The notes beneath the pieces were generated by a model. That model was not told where the DNA came from, searched no databases, and saw nothing but the letters and a program-made list of their open reading frames with translations. From assembly GCA_963978895.1 (NCBI GenBank), contig OZ022246.1, positions 15,438,549 to 15,502,548 of the forward strand: a stretch of DNA of 64,000 bases. The letters run 5' to 3'. The translations under genes were made by a program, and so were the position numbers. Source of the stretch: Erpobdella octoculata (taxonomy: Eukaryota; Annelida; Clitellata; Hirudinida; Erpobdellidae). Below are positions 12,151 through 23,394 of this stretch, one piece after another; the first letter of the stretch is position 1, and each line of letters begins with the position of its first letter.

Positions 12151-12820
12151 CGGGTATGTTGACTTAGCGAACAATGCTTCCTGTTGAACGGGTTCAGTTT
12201 TGCCAGCCAGAGCTCTTTCGTAACTACATAACTGATTCGTGAGATTATCAACAGTCCGTTCGGCTTTGCTCAACATTCTCCAACTCGAAGAAAATGAGAA
12301 ATACTCACTTGGCAATGTTTCAATTATACGGCACATGAGCAGTAGATCTTTGTTTTCTTCTTTATCAAGTTCGACCTTTAGTTCCTTCCAGATATTCTTT
12401 AGCTTACCAACATGAGTAGCAGCTTCATCACCTTGACACATCTTGTAACCAAAGAACTGCATACAGAGATCATAGGCTCTGTCTTCATTTATTCCATCAA
12501 ACAGCCTATGTAATTCCAACCAAACTTCTCTTGCACATGCATGGGAACGAACCTTTTCATAAGATTCTTCTGACATGTTGGTTGATAAAATTACCATTGC
12601 ACTGCAGTCAGCTTTTCAAAAACTTGCTGTAAGCGGTTTGATATGCAGTTACCTCGGCTTCTGTTGAATCATCCCTCGGTTCGTCTGGTTTTTTAAGTTT
12701 CCCTTCTACAACGTCCATGACATCTGGTGTGCCGCGCAGTAGGATCGAAACTCTACCTTTCCAGTTCAACCAATTTGACTTGCCTTCTAGCGGCTTGATT
12801 TGAATTCTCGTGAAATCCAT
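12133..12820 (-). pseudogene. copia Gag N-terminal region, two frame breaks
   Basis: This is the capsid part of copia. The first frame (12608-12820) begins with ATG at 12820 and has LEGKSNWLNWKGRV, the start of the UBN2/DUF4219-type Gag fold. The frame breaks in an A-run near 12606, where one base seems to have been gained. The second frame (12133-12597) carries VWLELHRLFD, a conserved capsid segment. It breaks again near 12150, just before the zinc knuckle, which continues in the pol frame. With two breaks this Gag cannot be made as one protein unless one break is a programmed frameshift. Confidence 0.82.
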
Positions 12821-12945
12821 TATTCAAACAACTGTCAACAGGTGTCAGCGATTCAAAAGAAAACGTGATTACTTCGCTGCTCTAAATTACGAAAAATTTC
12901 GATCGTAAACTTTTAATAAATTCGAGTAACACAGTTAGTAGCTGA

Positions 12946-12959
12946 CTGGGCCCATAACC
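12946..12959 (-). promoter_or_regulatory. copia primer-binding site, half initiator-tRNA type
   Basis: Directly after the 5' LTR, the minus strand reads GGTTATGGGCCCAG. This is complementary to the anticodon region of initiator tRNA-Met (GGGCCCATAACC, anticodon CAU) rather than to a tRNA 3' end. Drosophila copia is known to prime from such a half-tRNA; the match here is by sequence. Confidence 0.8.
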
Positions 12960-13147
12960 TATTGTGTTTTATACTTTATTTAAGAGTAAACCCCGAATTT
13001 ATTGTACACAACTAAAAGCAACATGTTGACTCGAGAAACAACAAAGAAGGAAGACGGAAGTACATAGAATAAAAATAACAATGGTCAATTAATAATAGAT
13101 AAAATAAACTGTTCGATTTATAAGCAAAACAAAAACTATATTCAACA
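12960..13147 (-). repeat. copia 5' LTR
   Basis: This LTR is colinear with the one at 8613-8800 and differs at about three positions. It is followed on the high side by the AATTT target duplication (13148-13152) and, on the inner side, directly by the primer-binding site. Confidence 0.93.
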
Positions 13148-13152
13148 AATTT

Positions 13153-14048
13153 ATGTTGTTCTAAAACCAGTGTTTGATAAATTTCTTGTCTTTAAGATGT
13201 TTGAGCATGGTCTTCCTATAAAAAGTGGAACATTCCCATAACAGACACCCATTTCAGCTATTGTCAAATAAGGTTGTGTTTTCAGGTTGCATTGCTTATT
13301 AAGTACTGGAGAATTTCAAAAACGTAGACTAGTTGAGTGGACATAATCGTTTATACAGAGGAGTTAAACTAGTTAAAAGTTAAAGCATTTGATAATCAAC
13401 AAAATTCTTCGACCAGCTCCATAAGCAAACGGAAAATAAAAGTTTCGTTAAAAAAATATAGAAATAAATAACTAAACTGTTTATGAGCATTTGAGCGTAA
13501 GAAGTTTAAATTTCGTGGAGATAATTAGTAAATTAAGCGTCACTTTTTACGCAGAATTAGCAAAAGCTGGCTTCTGATTGGTTGGCGTTAATAAACAGCT
13601 TCGCGAGTTTTGAGCAACTTCTTTTGCTAATAACTTTTTATAGGGACCGATCTGTATGTGGTATCTCTTCCCAGCTCTTAGTTATAACAAATACTATAGT
13701 TTAATGTACTTTTTGGCTTGTCTATTAAAATTTCCGAACCAAAAGCTAATTCTACCAGACTAACACTTCAAAAGTAATTACAACGTTAACAACGAGACAA
13801 CATATTTTAATGACAGACAAAGTTAGCAATAAATTAATAAACATTATAAGTTTTTTAGTTCTAAAATTTTATTTTTGAGTTATTATTCCAATAGCGAAAC
13901 CATAATTATCTATGAGCGAAACGATGTGAGAACTCGGGAAATCAGTGTTTATTTTCACTAAGACACCCGTTAAACATGCTAGCTGGCAGGTCGCGGCAGG
14001 CGTAAAGTTAATCTAACTTTAATCTCGAGAACAGCGCTAGTCGAGTGT
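13153..14048. other. Non-coding: inner end of candidate transposon, then unique sequence
   Basis: 13153-13760 continues the candidate transposon that copia entered; its outer 250 bp match 6425-6680 inverted. 13763-14048 has no recognised gene. 13980-14048 appears to be the tail side of the SINE-like repeat whose head lies at 17960-18070, split by the foldback insertion. Confidence 0.45.
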
Positions 14049-14334
14049 CATGAATTAGGTAACCGGATAAAACAGAACATGATGAAACAGAACATGATAA
14101 AACAGAACATGATAAAACAGAACAGTGAAAAAACAGAACAGTGAAGAAACAGAACAGTGAGAAAACAGAACAGTGAAGAAACAGAACATTGAACAAACAG
14201 AACAGTGATAAAACAGATCATAGCATTTATTTTTTTTAATTTTTCGCAATAATTACAAATCGGTTTTATATAACTTTCATCTACTTCTTTGTATGTTTCC
14301 GTTGTCAGCTATTGATCCAGAGGAAATGTAGGAA

Positions 14335-15403
14335 CAGAGGCGTGGATTGGGGAGGGCTGAGGGGGGCCATGGCCCCCCTCAAGATTTTTCCACTAAATAG
14401 AAAACAAATCTTTTCTAGCTACTCCATGATCGAGTATTTAGATTAGTTGATAAAAACAGTATTTATCATACTTTTTGAATTATATTACTTATAATCTACT
14501 GCTAATATTTTTCAATCGTTTAGTGCTTAGTTTCTCGCACCTCTTGCTTTTCTCATATCTTTTTTTTCTTCTCTGGATTCCACTTAGATATAGGATGATT
14601 TTTAAAATCTGCTTACTAATGTTTAAAATACAAAATTGCTCTTCTCCACTCTTCTTTTCTGTTAAGCATTATTTTGCTAAACACTCTTTTTCCTACTCTG
14701 GTCCCTTTCTCTGAAACTCTCTTCATAGTTCAATTACTAAATCTACTTCTCTCACAGTTTTCCGTCGAGGCTTAAAACTTATCTCTTTAATAAGTTCGTG
14801 TCCGAGCGCTATTGAACGCCAAGGAAATCGCGCTATAGAAATTTAATGGATTTATTGATTGATTGCTTGCTTTCGGTCCATCCGATCGAACTTGTATGAA
14901 ATTTAGACTCGTGTATCTGTCCTAGCTTGAGGAACAATTAGCATATTCTTATCCTACCCGGTTGCTTGAGCTTTCTCACCAAGATTTTTCTAATTCATTT
15001 TAAATTATTTTTATTAGCTCACACACGATTGAGTATTTAGATTAGTTGATGAAAGCAATATTTATCATACTTGTTGATTAATATTCAGTTACTTTGCTAT
15101 TATTTTTCAATCTCTTTGTAGGTACCTTTAGTCTATTTTATTTTGATGATTCAGTGGACAATTTTCTAAAAATGAAAGAACGTCGATACCCTTTGTTACA
15201 TTCATAATTTAAACGCTTTTTGTCTGCATTCAATATTAAATAAAAGTTAACTTTTTTAAACTGTTTTTTAACTAATATGATGATTTACATGAACATGCAA
15301 CATACAAATGTATATTGGGATGGTCATTTTTGTTTGAAGATTCTCTGGGTTTGAGTTGAAAAATTTTCGCCCCCCTCAACATTTTGCTGAATCCACGCCT
15401 CTG
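14335..15403. mobile_element. hAT-like non-autonomous element A
   Basis: This 1069-bp element has CAGAGGCGTGGATT at the left and its inverse at the right, and 8-bp target duplications TGTAGGAA at 14327-14334 and 15404-15411. The uninterrupted site is visible in the sister foldback copy at about 16135-16142. A CCCCCCTC block follows each end. No transposase was recognised. Confidence 0.9.
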
Positions 15404-15775
15404 TGTAGGAATCATCCTACAACAGATTAATTTGTGTTTGTGTTTGCTTTATATTCTTGTTGCGGTGCACTGACGGTTTTTTGCTGATAACTTTTTTGTT
15501 TGATTGAATATTAAGAAACTATTTTGACAAAAGAGCCAATTTTTTAAGCTGGGCCTATTCTAGTTCATTTCTTATTAATTGATCAATATAATTTTCCCGG
15601 TGAAAATTCACTCATGCAAATGTTGCGAACACATTAAAAACACATTAATGCCAGATACCAGTGTCACAGTTGAGAGACTTCTTACCTAATTATAGTTCAA
15701 ACATGGACTTCTAGATATATATTCTTGGTACAAAGTTGGTTATAAAAGAGTTTGCTAATATAAAATATGTATTTA

Positions 15776-17570
15776 CAGTGATGGGCACTTTAACTACTGT
15801 AGTTGTAACTACTGTAGTTATAACTACATTTATAGTAGTTACATGGTAGTTATAACTACTTTTGTTCTGGAGTAGTTGCCGGTAACCGGATAAAACAGAA
15901 CATGATGAAACAGAACATGATCAAACAGAACATGATAAAACAGAACATGATAAAACAGAACAGTGAAGAAACAGAACAGTGAAGAAACAGAACATTGAAC
16001 AAACAGAACAGTGATAAAACAGAACATCGCGTTTATTTTTTTCAATTTTTCGCAATAATAACTACAAATCAGTTTTATATAACTTTCATCTACTTCTTTG
16101 TATGTTTCCGTTGTCAGCTATTGATCCAGAGGAAATGTAGGAATCATCCAACAACAGATTAATTTGTGTTTGTGTTTGCTTTATATTCTTGTTGCGGTGC
16201 CTTTACGGTTTTTTGCTGATAACTTTTTTGTTTGATTGAATATTAAGAAACTATTTTGACAAAAGAGCCAACTTTTTAAGCTGGGCCTATTCTAGTTCAT
16301 TTCTTATTAATTGATCAATATAATTTTCCCGGTGAATATTCACTCATGCAAATGTTGCGAACACATTAAAAACACATTAATGCCAGATACCAGTGTCACA
16401 GTTGAGAGACTTCTTACCTAATTATAGTTCAAACATGGACTTCTAGATATATATTCTTGGTACAAAGTTGGTTATAAAAGAGTTTGCTTATATAAAATAT
16501 GTATTTATATCTACAATTTCTGTGCAAACAGGGTGAGCAAGTTATATCCAGCAGTGAAGAGCTTCAAACATCGAAAAATAATATTATTAACTACATTACC
16601 AAATAAAACTTTAATTTTATGATAATAGTTTAAAATATCTCCGGGCGTTTTAACTAGAAGCAATTTGATCTCGGACATTTTGTATATCACGAAAAAGTTG
16701 AAAAAATATACGCAATGTTCTGTTTTATCACTGTTCTGTTTAATCAATGTTCTTTTTCTTCACTGTTCTGTTTTCTCACTGTTCTGTTTTATCATGTTCT
16801 GTTTTATCATGTTCTGTTTTGTCATGTTCTGTTTTATCATGTTCTGTTTCATCATGGAACCGTAGTTGCCATGTAGTTATAACTACTTTTATGATCTAGT
16901 TTGGTAGTTATAACTAGTCTAACTACTTTGACTTAGCGCTGTAACAAAATTATTAAAAAGCCAGATAATTTAAAAATATTATCTAAAGCATCGAATGTTC
17001 AATCACTGAAGGATTATCCATTTGTAGAATGAGCTTTCATAAAAGCCAATTCTACTCTTCCAAGCATGGCTGGTATGACTTTGACACCTCGAAGGTGCAA
17101 AATGAGTGACACTTTATTTGACCGTATGGTTTTTCTGAAAAGCCGTTCCAGTTTTAACAAATTTTGAACTTTGTCATTCAACCTTTATGTATCAATAAAC
17201 ACTTTGTTTTTCTAAAATTTCCTTAAAAATACTTTGTTTTTATTATATTTGCTTAAAAATACTTTGTTTTTATTATATTTGCTTAAAAATACTTTGTTTT
17301 TATTATATTTAGTTAACAATCATTATTATTCTTTAAAAAAAATTATTAAATGCAAATTTATTTTTTGTTGTTGTGTTTTTATATCTTACAGTACATGTTT
17401 TATAAATATACGAGTAGTTGGAAAGTAGTTAACTACTTTAGTAGTAGTTAACAAACTAGTTATAACTACCTCTCTTCTAAAGTAGTTAACATGTAGTTAT
17501 AACTACTTCTGTCATGAGGTAGTTGGCATGTAGTTGTAACTTCAATTGAAGTAGTTGGTGCCCATCACTG
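15776..17570. mobile_element. hAT-like non-autonomous element B
   Basis: The termini are CAGTGATGGGCAC and its inverse GTGCCCATCACTG, with 8-bp target duplications TGTATTTA at 15768-15775 and 17571-17578. The subterminal regions are full of the palindrome GTAGTTATAACTAC. The element contains foldback element 2 (15881-16861). The empty site is seen in that same element 2 at about 16499-16506. Confidence 0.9.
15881..16861. mobile_element. Foldback/MULE-like element 2, sister of element 1
   Basis: This 981-bp copy of the same family has the same GGTAACCGG and inverse GGTTCCATG ends and tandem ATGATAAAACAGAAC units. The 9-bp target duplication is GTAGTTGCC (15872-15880 and 16862-16870). It lacks both hAT insertions and so shows their empty sites. 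Frames running through the tandem units are artefacts. Confidence 0.9.
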
Positions 17571-17959
17571 TGTATTTACACCTACAGTTTCTGTGCAAAC
17601 AGTGGTGAGCAAGTTATATCCAGCAGTGAGGAGCTTCAAACATCGAAAAATAATATTATTAACTACATTATCAAATGAAACTTTAATTTTATGATAATAG
17701 TTTAAAATATCTCCGGGCGTTTTAACTTGGAGCAATTTCATCTCGGACATTTTGTATATCACGAAAAAGTTGAAAAAATATACGCAATGTTCTGTTTTAT
17801 CACTGTTCTGTTTAATCAATGTTCTGTTTCTTCACTGTTCTGTTTTCTCACTGTTCTGTTTCTTCACTGTTCTGTTTCTTCACTGTTCTGTTTTATCATG
17901 TTCTGTTTTGTCATGTTCTGTTTTATCATGTTCTGTTTCATCATGGAACCCATGAATTA

Positions 17960-18070
17960 GCTTTTTCCGCCCCCAACTGAGTTACGCCGTCGTAGCTCTT
18001 AAGACCTCGTCATGAATACGGGCCCAGGTCCACAGGCGAATGCTATACCGCTATACCACCAGCGCCCGCC
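17960..18070 (-). repeat. tRNA-Gly-like SINE head, split by element 1
   Basis: On the minus strand this reads GCGCTGGTGGTATAGCGGT and then CATTCGCCTG, resembling the A-box side and anticodon arm of a tRNA-Gly. A conserved CGTATTCATGACGAGG block follows, and no clear B box is visible. The body continues past the foldback insertion site to about 13980-14048. Probably a SINE fragment, not a working tRNA gene. Confidence 0.4.
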
Positions 18071-18538
18071 CAAATAATAATAAAAATTGAAGTAAAATAT
18101 CAAACTTATAGGTGCCTTTTATTATGCTAGTGTCTTTTCTGCAACAAACTTTTACTTCTATGTTTACTCATCTTAACTTTTAGCTTTTATCATGTTTGTT
18201 GATATTTAGTTTGCCACAGCTACAGGTGCTTTCGTCACCGAGTTTGTGTATTGGATCTGCATAATGGTGCGTTGCTTTTTTGTTATGCTAACTATCTTAT
18301 AAAATATTATTTTTGTCCAACTTTTATTTACAATTTGCTTACTGGTAAAACCGTAGAATCCGGGGTACAAACAAATTCTAAAAAATGTATCGGCGTAAGC
18401 TCCGCCCCTTAATTTCTATGCTCCGCCTCTAGGATGGGATGTGCCTGATCAACTTAAAAATATATTTAATTTTTTTAAAATATTATCTAGTTTAATAATT
18501 ATCAAAAATAATTTAAAATATTACTTAAATATAAATTG

Positions 18539-19667
18539 TAGTAATCCTGCAGTATAGCGTCCTGAACCGATTTCGATGAAAAAACGGTTTAAAAAACTGT
18601 TTAATAGAATAACCATAGAACATTATCAAAACATATTACGAACAAGTATTTTACAGAAAAACTTACTAAAAACCGACTTTAAGCAAAAATATCCAAAGGC
18701 AATGTTGACACGCGGAATAATACAATTCAAGGAATGAAAAGCAAGGAAGAGTTAATATTCAAATAAAATAACATAATAAAATAATAAATAAATTCTAAAA
18801 AGTTACAAATAAATTTTTAATTATTTAAATTTTAAAAAATCAGAGCGCTGAGTGGAAATTTATCTATGACTAGCGGGGGATCCAGCGTTGCCCGGGGTTT
18901 TCCCATCATTTTTCTCGCTCCCGTTTCCTTCCCCGCTAGTTTTCTCGCTCCCGATCGTTTTCCCGCTCCCGATCGTTTTCCCGCTCCCGATCGCCTTCCC
19001 GTTCCCGGCCGCATTCCCGCTCCCGATTGCTCTTCTCTTCCTGGTCGCTTTCTCGCTCGCTCTTTCGCTCTCCAAACGATTCTGCTAGCCACATACATGA
19101 CCTCTAAAACTCAAAATTTCTGCTCCAAGAAATATGATAGAAACCGTACCAAAGACAGCCAAGTCGCCAAGTATTTTTACTTTAATAATATTATTTTAAT
19201 TTTTCTTGGTGTTCTGTTGCTAATTTATTGTTTTCAATGTTTTTTTAATTTTTCTTAAGGCAATTTGACATAAAGCGCCGCATTTAAAGAAACGGTTTTA
19301 GACATGGAGCGGGTTACGCAACTCGTACTTCTAAAGCAAACTAATATTTTTCAATATTTTACTTCCAAAATTTTTTTTATTTTTTTTCCTAAATTGTCTA
19401 TTTTTATTTTAAATGTGTTTAATTTTTATTACCTTTATTCTTACTGTTCACTTCTATCGCTATTGACAAATAGATCTTCATCGGGAACTACGTTAACTTC
19501 GGGAGTAATTTATAAATGTTCTAAAGTGCTATAATTGTTGTTTTTTTCAGTTATTTATGTTGTAATTAGTCTTTATTTCCTTTATTTATGTTTTAAATAT
19601 CATTTACGTTAAAAAACCGGCCATTTTTCATCGAAATCGGTTCAGGACGCTATACTGCAGGATTACC
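18539..19667. mobile_element. Nested DNA transposon with 43-bp terminal inverted repeats
   Basis: A 43-bp sequence starting GTAATCCTGCAGTATAGCGT at 18541 recurs perfectly inverted at 19624-19666. The matching region of copy 2 (about 40245-40260) is uninterrupted and shows the empty site. The duplicated target is about AAATTG/TAAATTG, its length uncertain because the outermost bases differ. It contains a Helitron-like repeat (18869-19095). Confidence 0.82.
18869..19095 (-). mobile_element. Helitron-like non-autonomous repeat (HINE-like)
   Basis: On the minus strand it ends with a GC-rich hairpin region (CCCGGGCAACGCTGG) followed by CCCCCGCTAGT, the 3' end style of Helitrons. The body is a run of CCCGCTCCCGATCGTTTT-type units. 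Open frames in it are products of the repeat. Confidence 0.6.
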
Positions 19668-20797
19668 TAAATTGTTTGGGATGTGCTTTGATGCGAGAAG
19701 CGAAGCGTATTTACCAGACCGCAAGACCATTAAGCTGATTAGAACAATTACCACTTGTCTTCGCGAATTATTCATGTTCACAAAACAAAGAAAGCATCTA
19801 TAAAGGACTGAAAATTAAAACTTGATAATCGTTTTTAATCTTAGCGTGTTATTCAAAGGCTCTGAAGCAGATTAAAGCAGTATTAGATGATAAGTATGCT
19901 CTCTTAGATGGTTAAAAAAATACTTTTGACTTCTTTTTGTGACTGACTACAACTTATCCCACATTATTAAACAGTTGATAATGCAACATATGTCAAATTA
20001 GTACATTAAGTAATAATGACAAGATCGCAGTTGTGGATTTTAGGGTTTGTCTCATAATAAAAGGCTCAGTAGTAGATTAGAAGACTGTGCAAAGCTGTCG
20101 TTACACTTTAATGATTGAAATTAAAAAATATACAGTCACTTTATTTTTTTATCAACCATCACCATAAATTCATCTTAGCCAATCACATTACCGGCTTTAG
20201 TTGCCGGTCAGCTAATTTTCAGTCATTTATAGATGCTTTCTTTTCCAAGTGGCAATTTGTTCTAATCAACTTAATGGCCTGGTAACAGACTAGCGAATAC
20301 GCGTTGCATCTTGCATCAACTGCTAATTTTCCGTCATTTATAGATTCTTCCTTTGTCTTGTGAACATGAAGAATTTGCTAAAACAAATCGCAATTGTTCT
20401 TATCAATGGTCATGATAAAGACCAGATAATGCGCTTCGCATCTCGCATAACAACAATTTACTACATTACTTTGAATTTTAATATTTATATTTTAATATTA
20501 TTTGTTGAATAAAGTTATTGGTTATTTTGTCTGTTCTAAACATTAGCACACTGGCTTTCCATTAAATCATATAAAAAGCCGCAACACTAGCTGTCAATCA
20601 TTCTATTTAGACCTGTCAATCAAAATAGCGGCCATACTTGTTTTTGTTTGTACCCGGATTCTACGGTTTTACCTTGCTTACTAGGACTAGTAGATAAGTG
20701 GTCGCTGCTATTGCCCCGGCGGTTAGCCGTGGAAATAATCGGTAAAATTGCTACTGAGCAGGTAGTCGCGCCGTATGTCTACCTAAAATTAAATCCT

Positions 20798-20822
20798 AAC
20801 CATAACCCTAACCCTACCCCTT
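20798..20822. repeat. Short telomere-like stretch
   Basis: This contains AACCATAACCCTAACCCTAC, about three imperfect CCCTAA units. A similar short stretch in the other orientation (TAGGGTTAGGGTTAAGG) lies at 25199-25216. Too short to show a chromosome end. Confidence 0.5.
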
Positions 20823-20849
20823 TAGAAAATAGCAGATGCTATTTGTGTT

Positions 20850-20954
20850 GGACGTACGTTCGAATAATTTCACAACTATTCGGACGTACGTCCAAATAAT
20901 TTCACCACTATTCGAACGTACGTCTGAATAATTTCACCACTATTCGGACGTACC
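20850..20954. repeat. 32-bp tandem repeat with ACGTACGT palindromes
   Basis: About 3.3 copies of a 32-bp unit of the form GGACGTACGTYYRAATAATT followed by TCACCACTATTC. Each unit carries the palindrome ACGTACGT. Confidence 0.8.
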
Positions 20955-21240
20955 ATATATAAAAAAAATATATTGGCCTGACTATAACGAAATACCGAGT
21001 GATAATTAATTAGATTTTTTTGGCCCCAGTAAAGGCGCTATAAATACAACTTCGTAAATTGATTAATTGTAATTTAACTAAAGTTATTAAAATTAAATTT
21101 TCCACAAATAGCGTATTTTAAACTAGTGAGAATTAAATTCTCTGCAAAAAGTTCTTGGAATTGTAGTCCTCTTATTTTTAATTGATGTGGATAAGATACA
21201 TATATATAGATAAGATACCCACTGATCTTTCTCTTTCTCC

Positions 21241-22075
<835 letters not shown>

Positions 22076-22077
22076 TT

Positions 22078-22150
22078 TTTTTTAGTAATCTGGTGGGGGA
22101 TGCATCCCCCCATCACCCTCCTGGATCCGTCGGTGTTTGACAGAGACGAA
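22078..22150. repeat. Degenerate hAT-type end
   Basis: On the minus strand this reads CACCGACGGATCCAGGAGGG followed by a G-rich run and GATGCATCCCCC, the style of many hAT termini. A related block is at 55630-55860. No partner end or duplicated target was found. Confidence 0.35.
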
Positions 22151-22454
22151 GTCATCGATGTTTTTCTCTGAAATTAAAACAGAAGGAACGCCTATCAATC
22201 GTATGGTTAACTATAGAAAAAATCAAAGCATAATTTACATATAAGACATACCAAAAGGTGGGCCACAAAGTTCTTTTTTGGATGCAATGTAACAATTAAA
22301 TCGTGACTTTATTGAAATAAAAAAAAACAATATTTTAAATCATAGCTGATACTATCATAAATAAAAAAATATATTGAGTCGCCAGATACTTTAAAAACGT
22401 ACATATATAAATAAAAACACATTTGTAGCTACAAGAAAAATAAATAATATTTAC

Positions 22455-22571
22455 AAAAGACAAAGCATCTTCATGCCACATGGCAAACTGCTTGGATGCT
22501 ATCTTCTTATTCGGCATCTTCACTAACTGATTAGGTTGCAACTCGCCAAACAAAAGTCGTCTGAAAAACCC
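22455..22571 (-). CDS. Exon with TFIIS central-domain similarity (PHF3/DIDO type), second half
   Basis: This is a 117-bp exon, exactly 39 codons, with TTTTCAG before it and GTAAAT after it on the minus strand. It encodes GFFRRLLFGELQPNQLVKM and then IASKQFAMWHED, which resembles the end of the TFIIS_M domain (NQGLF-x-RVL-x-G-E, LV-x-M-x-PEELASKE). In PHF3, DIDO and SPOCD1 this domain contacts elongating RNA polymerase II. The exon upstream (22692-22844) carries the first half. The gene sits among transposons and may be a real host gene or a duplicated fragment; the conserved splice signals and open frame favour a real exon. Confidence 0.58.
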
Positions 22572-22691
22572 CTGAAAACCAAATATTGAGGTTTTTCTAA
22601 TTACTGATGAAAATTTTTAATGTCAAACAAAAATTTATTTTTACTTTATTTGAAGAGTCTATCAAATCAAATTTATTTAACGCCAATGTCG

Positions 22692-22844
22692 TAAACGAAT
22701 ATAATTTGAGTGATGATTGCTTTGAACTTGTCCTTGTATTTGGAATTCACTCCTTTGCATGCATTGAATGATTTATCTTCAAGATCCATCGCAAGTGATT
22801 TTATCTTATTGGCTGACACCATGACGTCATTACAGCTGTTTGCC
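22692..22844 (-). CDS. Exon with TFIIS central-domain similarity, first half
   Basis: On the minus strand this follows a TTTGTAG acceptor at 22845-22847. It encodes ANKIKSLAMDLEDKSFNACK then GVNSKYKDKF, aligning with the TFIIS_M start (…IAxxIEExLFxxxxxTxxKYKxKxRS). The expected next block, FNLKDPKN, is not clear: the frame reads AIITQIIF before losing similarity, so the donor site is uncertain, or a short exon was missed. A possible further upstream exon (about 23100-23235, after TTTGCAG) reads DNPAPDPIKSKVSPGLQALN, with no recognised domain. Confidence 0.5.
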
Positions 22845-23394
22845 CTACAAAGCATTGCTGATGTTACTTTGATGCTAATTAATTTCAGTAATGATTGACA
22901 ACAATCAAGTTATAAACCACTTGAACAAACAAAAAAGAATCAACCTCCAAACAAGCTATGCAGTTGAACAATTTTTTTTATATTTGAAAAAAAACTAAAA
23001 AACAATACAATTGTCTCACTGTTAATTAGAATCTTTGGATTTATCTTTCAATGTCTCAGTCCACTTCTCTCTGAAATTCTGACAGGATTGGGTACTTTTG
23101 ATTAGTTTTCAGCAGCACCAGATTTAGAGCTTGAAGACCAGGAGAAACTTTACTTTTTATAGGATCAGGAGCAGGGTTGTCTCTTAAACAGTTTTTTTTT
23201 CCAGCTAGCTTCTTGTTTTTATCTGCAAATTACAACCACAGACAGTTAAGTATAGCCATCAACCAGCAATAACATTTTTTACAATTACAGAATTACTTGA
23301 ATTACAATGTTTATTTAGTTTAAAAATAGGCTAAAAAATTCAAAACTTTATTACTTGATTAAATTTAACATAAAGATATACTTTCAAGATGATG
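22845..23394. other. Presumed intron/flank of the TFIIS-domain gene
   Basis: AT-rich; one possible small exon on the minus strand (about 23100-23235). The LINE fragment begins at about 23395. Nothing else is recognised. Confidence 0.35.

Larger units (their letters stand above)
8613..13147 (-). mobile_element. Ty1/copia LTR retrotransposon, nearly intact
   Basis: This is a complete element of 4535 bp in minus orientation. It has two 188-bp LTRs, a primer-binding site, gag, and pol with protease, integrase, RT and RNase H in copia order. The 5-bp target duplication AATTT flanks it (8608-8612 and 13148-13152). The LTRs differ at about three positions, so the insertion is recent relative to most others here. 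Only two single-base frame breaks in gag were seen; pol is open over more than 1000 codons. Confidence 0.93.
6425..13760. mobile_element. Candidate large DNA transposon with divergent inverted ends
   Basis: The two ends match in inverted orientation. GACTGGTAGA at 6425 pairs with TCTACCAGAC ending at 13760, and a 20-base block around GAAATTTTAATAGACAAGCC (6460-6479) recurs inverted at about 13710-13730. Similarity continues weakly inwards (ATACCACA, CCAATAAGAA / CCAATCAGAA). Both sides are flanked by TA (6423-6424, 13761-13762), suggesting a TA target duplication. Without the copia element inside it, it would be about 2.8 kb. No transposase was recognised, so it is either non-autonomous or too decayed. 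Confidence 0.5.
14058..17950. mobile_element. Foldback/MULE-like element 1, containing three other insertions
   Basis: The ends read GGTAACCGGATAAAACAG (left) and, inverted, GGTTCCATGATGAAACAG (right). Both terminal regions are built from about ten short tandem units related to ATGATAAAACAGAAC and AGTGAAGAAACAGAAC, in inverted orientation. The 9-bp target duplication CATGAATTA flanks it (14049-14057 and 17951-17959). Long inverted repeats made of short tandem units plus a 9-bp TSD are the known design of Drosophila FB elements, which belong with Mutator-like transposons. Removing two hAT insertions (14335-15403, 15776-17570) and their duplicated sites leaves about 1013 bp, close to the 981 bp of its sister copy. 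No transposase is encoded. Confidence 0.88.
18344..20673. mobile_element. 9-bp-TSD (MULE-like) element P, copy 1
   Basis: The termini GGTAAAACCGTAGAATCC and its inverse are flanked by the 9-bp duplication TTGCTTACT (18335-18343, 20674-20682). The interior repeats modules such as GCGAAGCGTATT and TTCATGTTCACAA in both orientations. It holds a nested element (18539-19667); without it, it would be close to the 1226 bp of copy 2. No protein is encoded. Confidence 0.88.

Noticed and set aside
14055..17960. Cys/Phe-rich frames (repeated CFFTVLF-like) in both orientations
   Set aside because: They run through the 14-16-bp tandem units of the foldback element ends; the period being near a codon multiple explains them.
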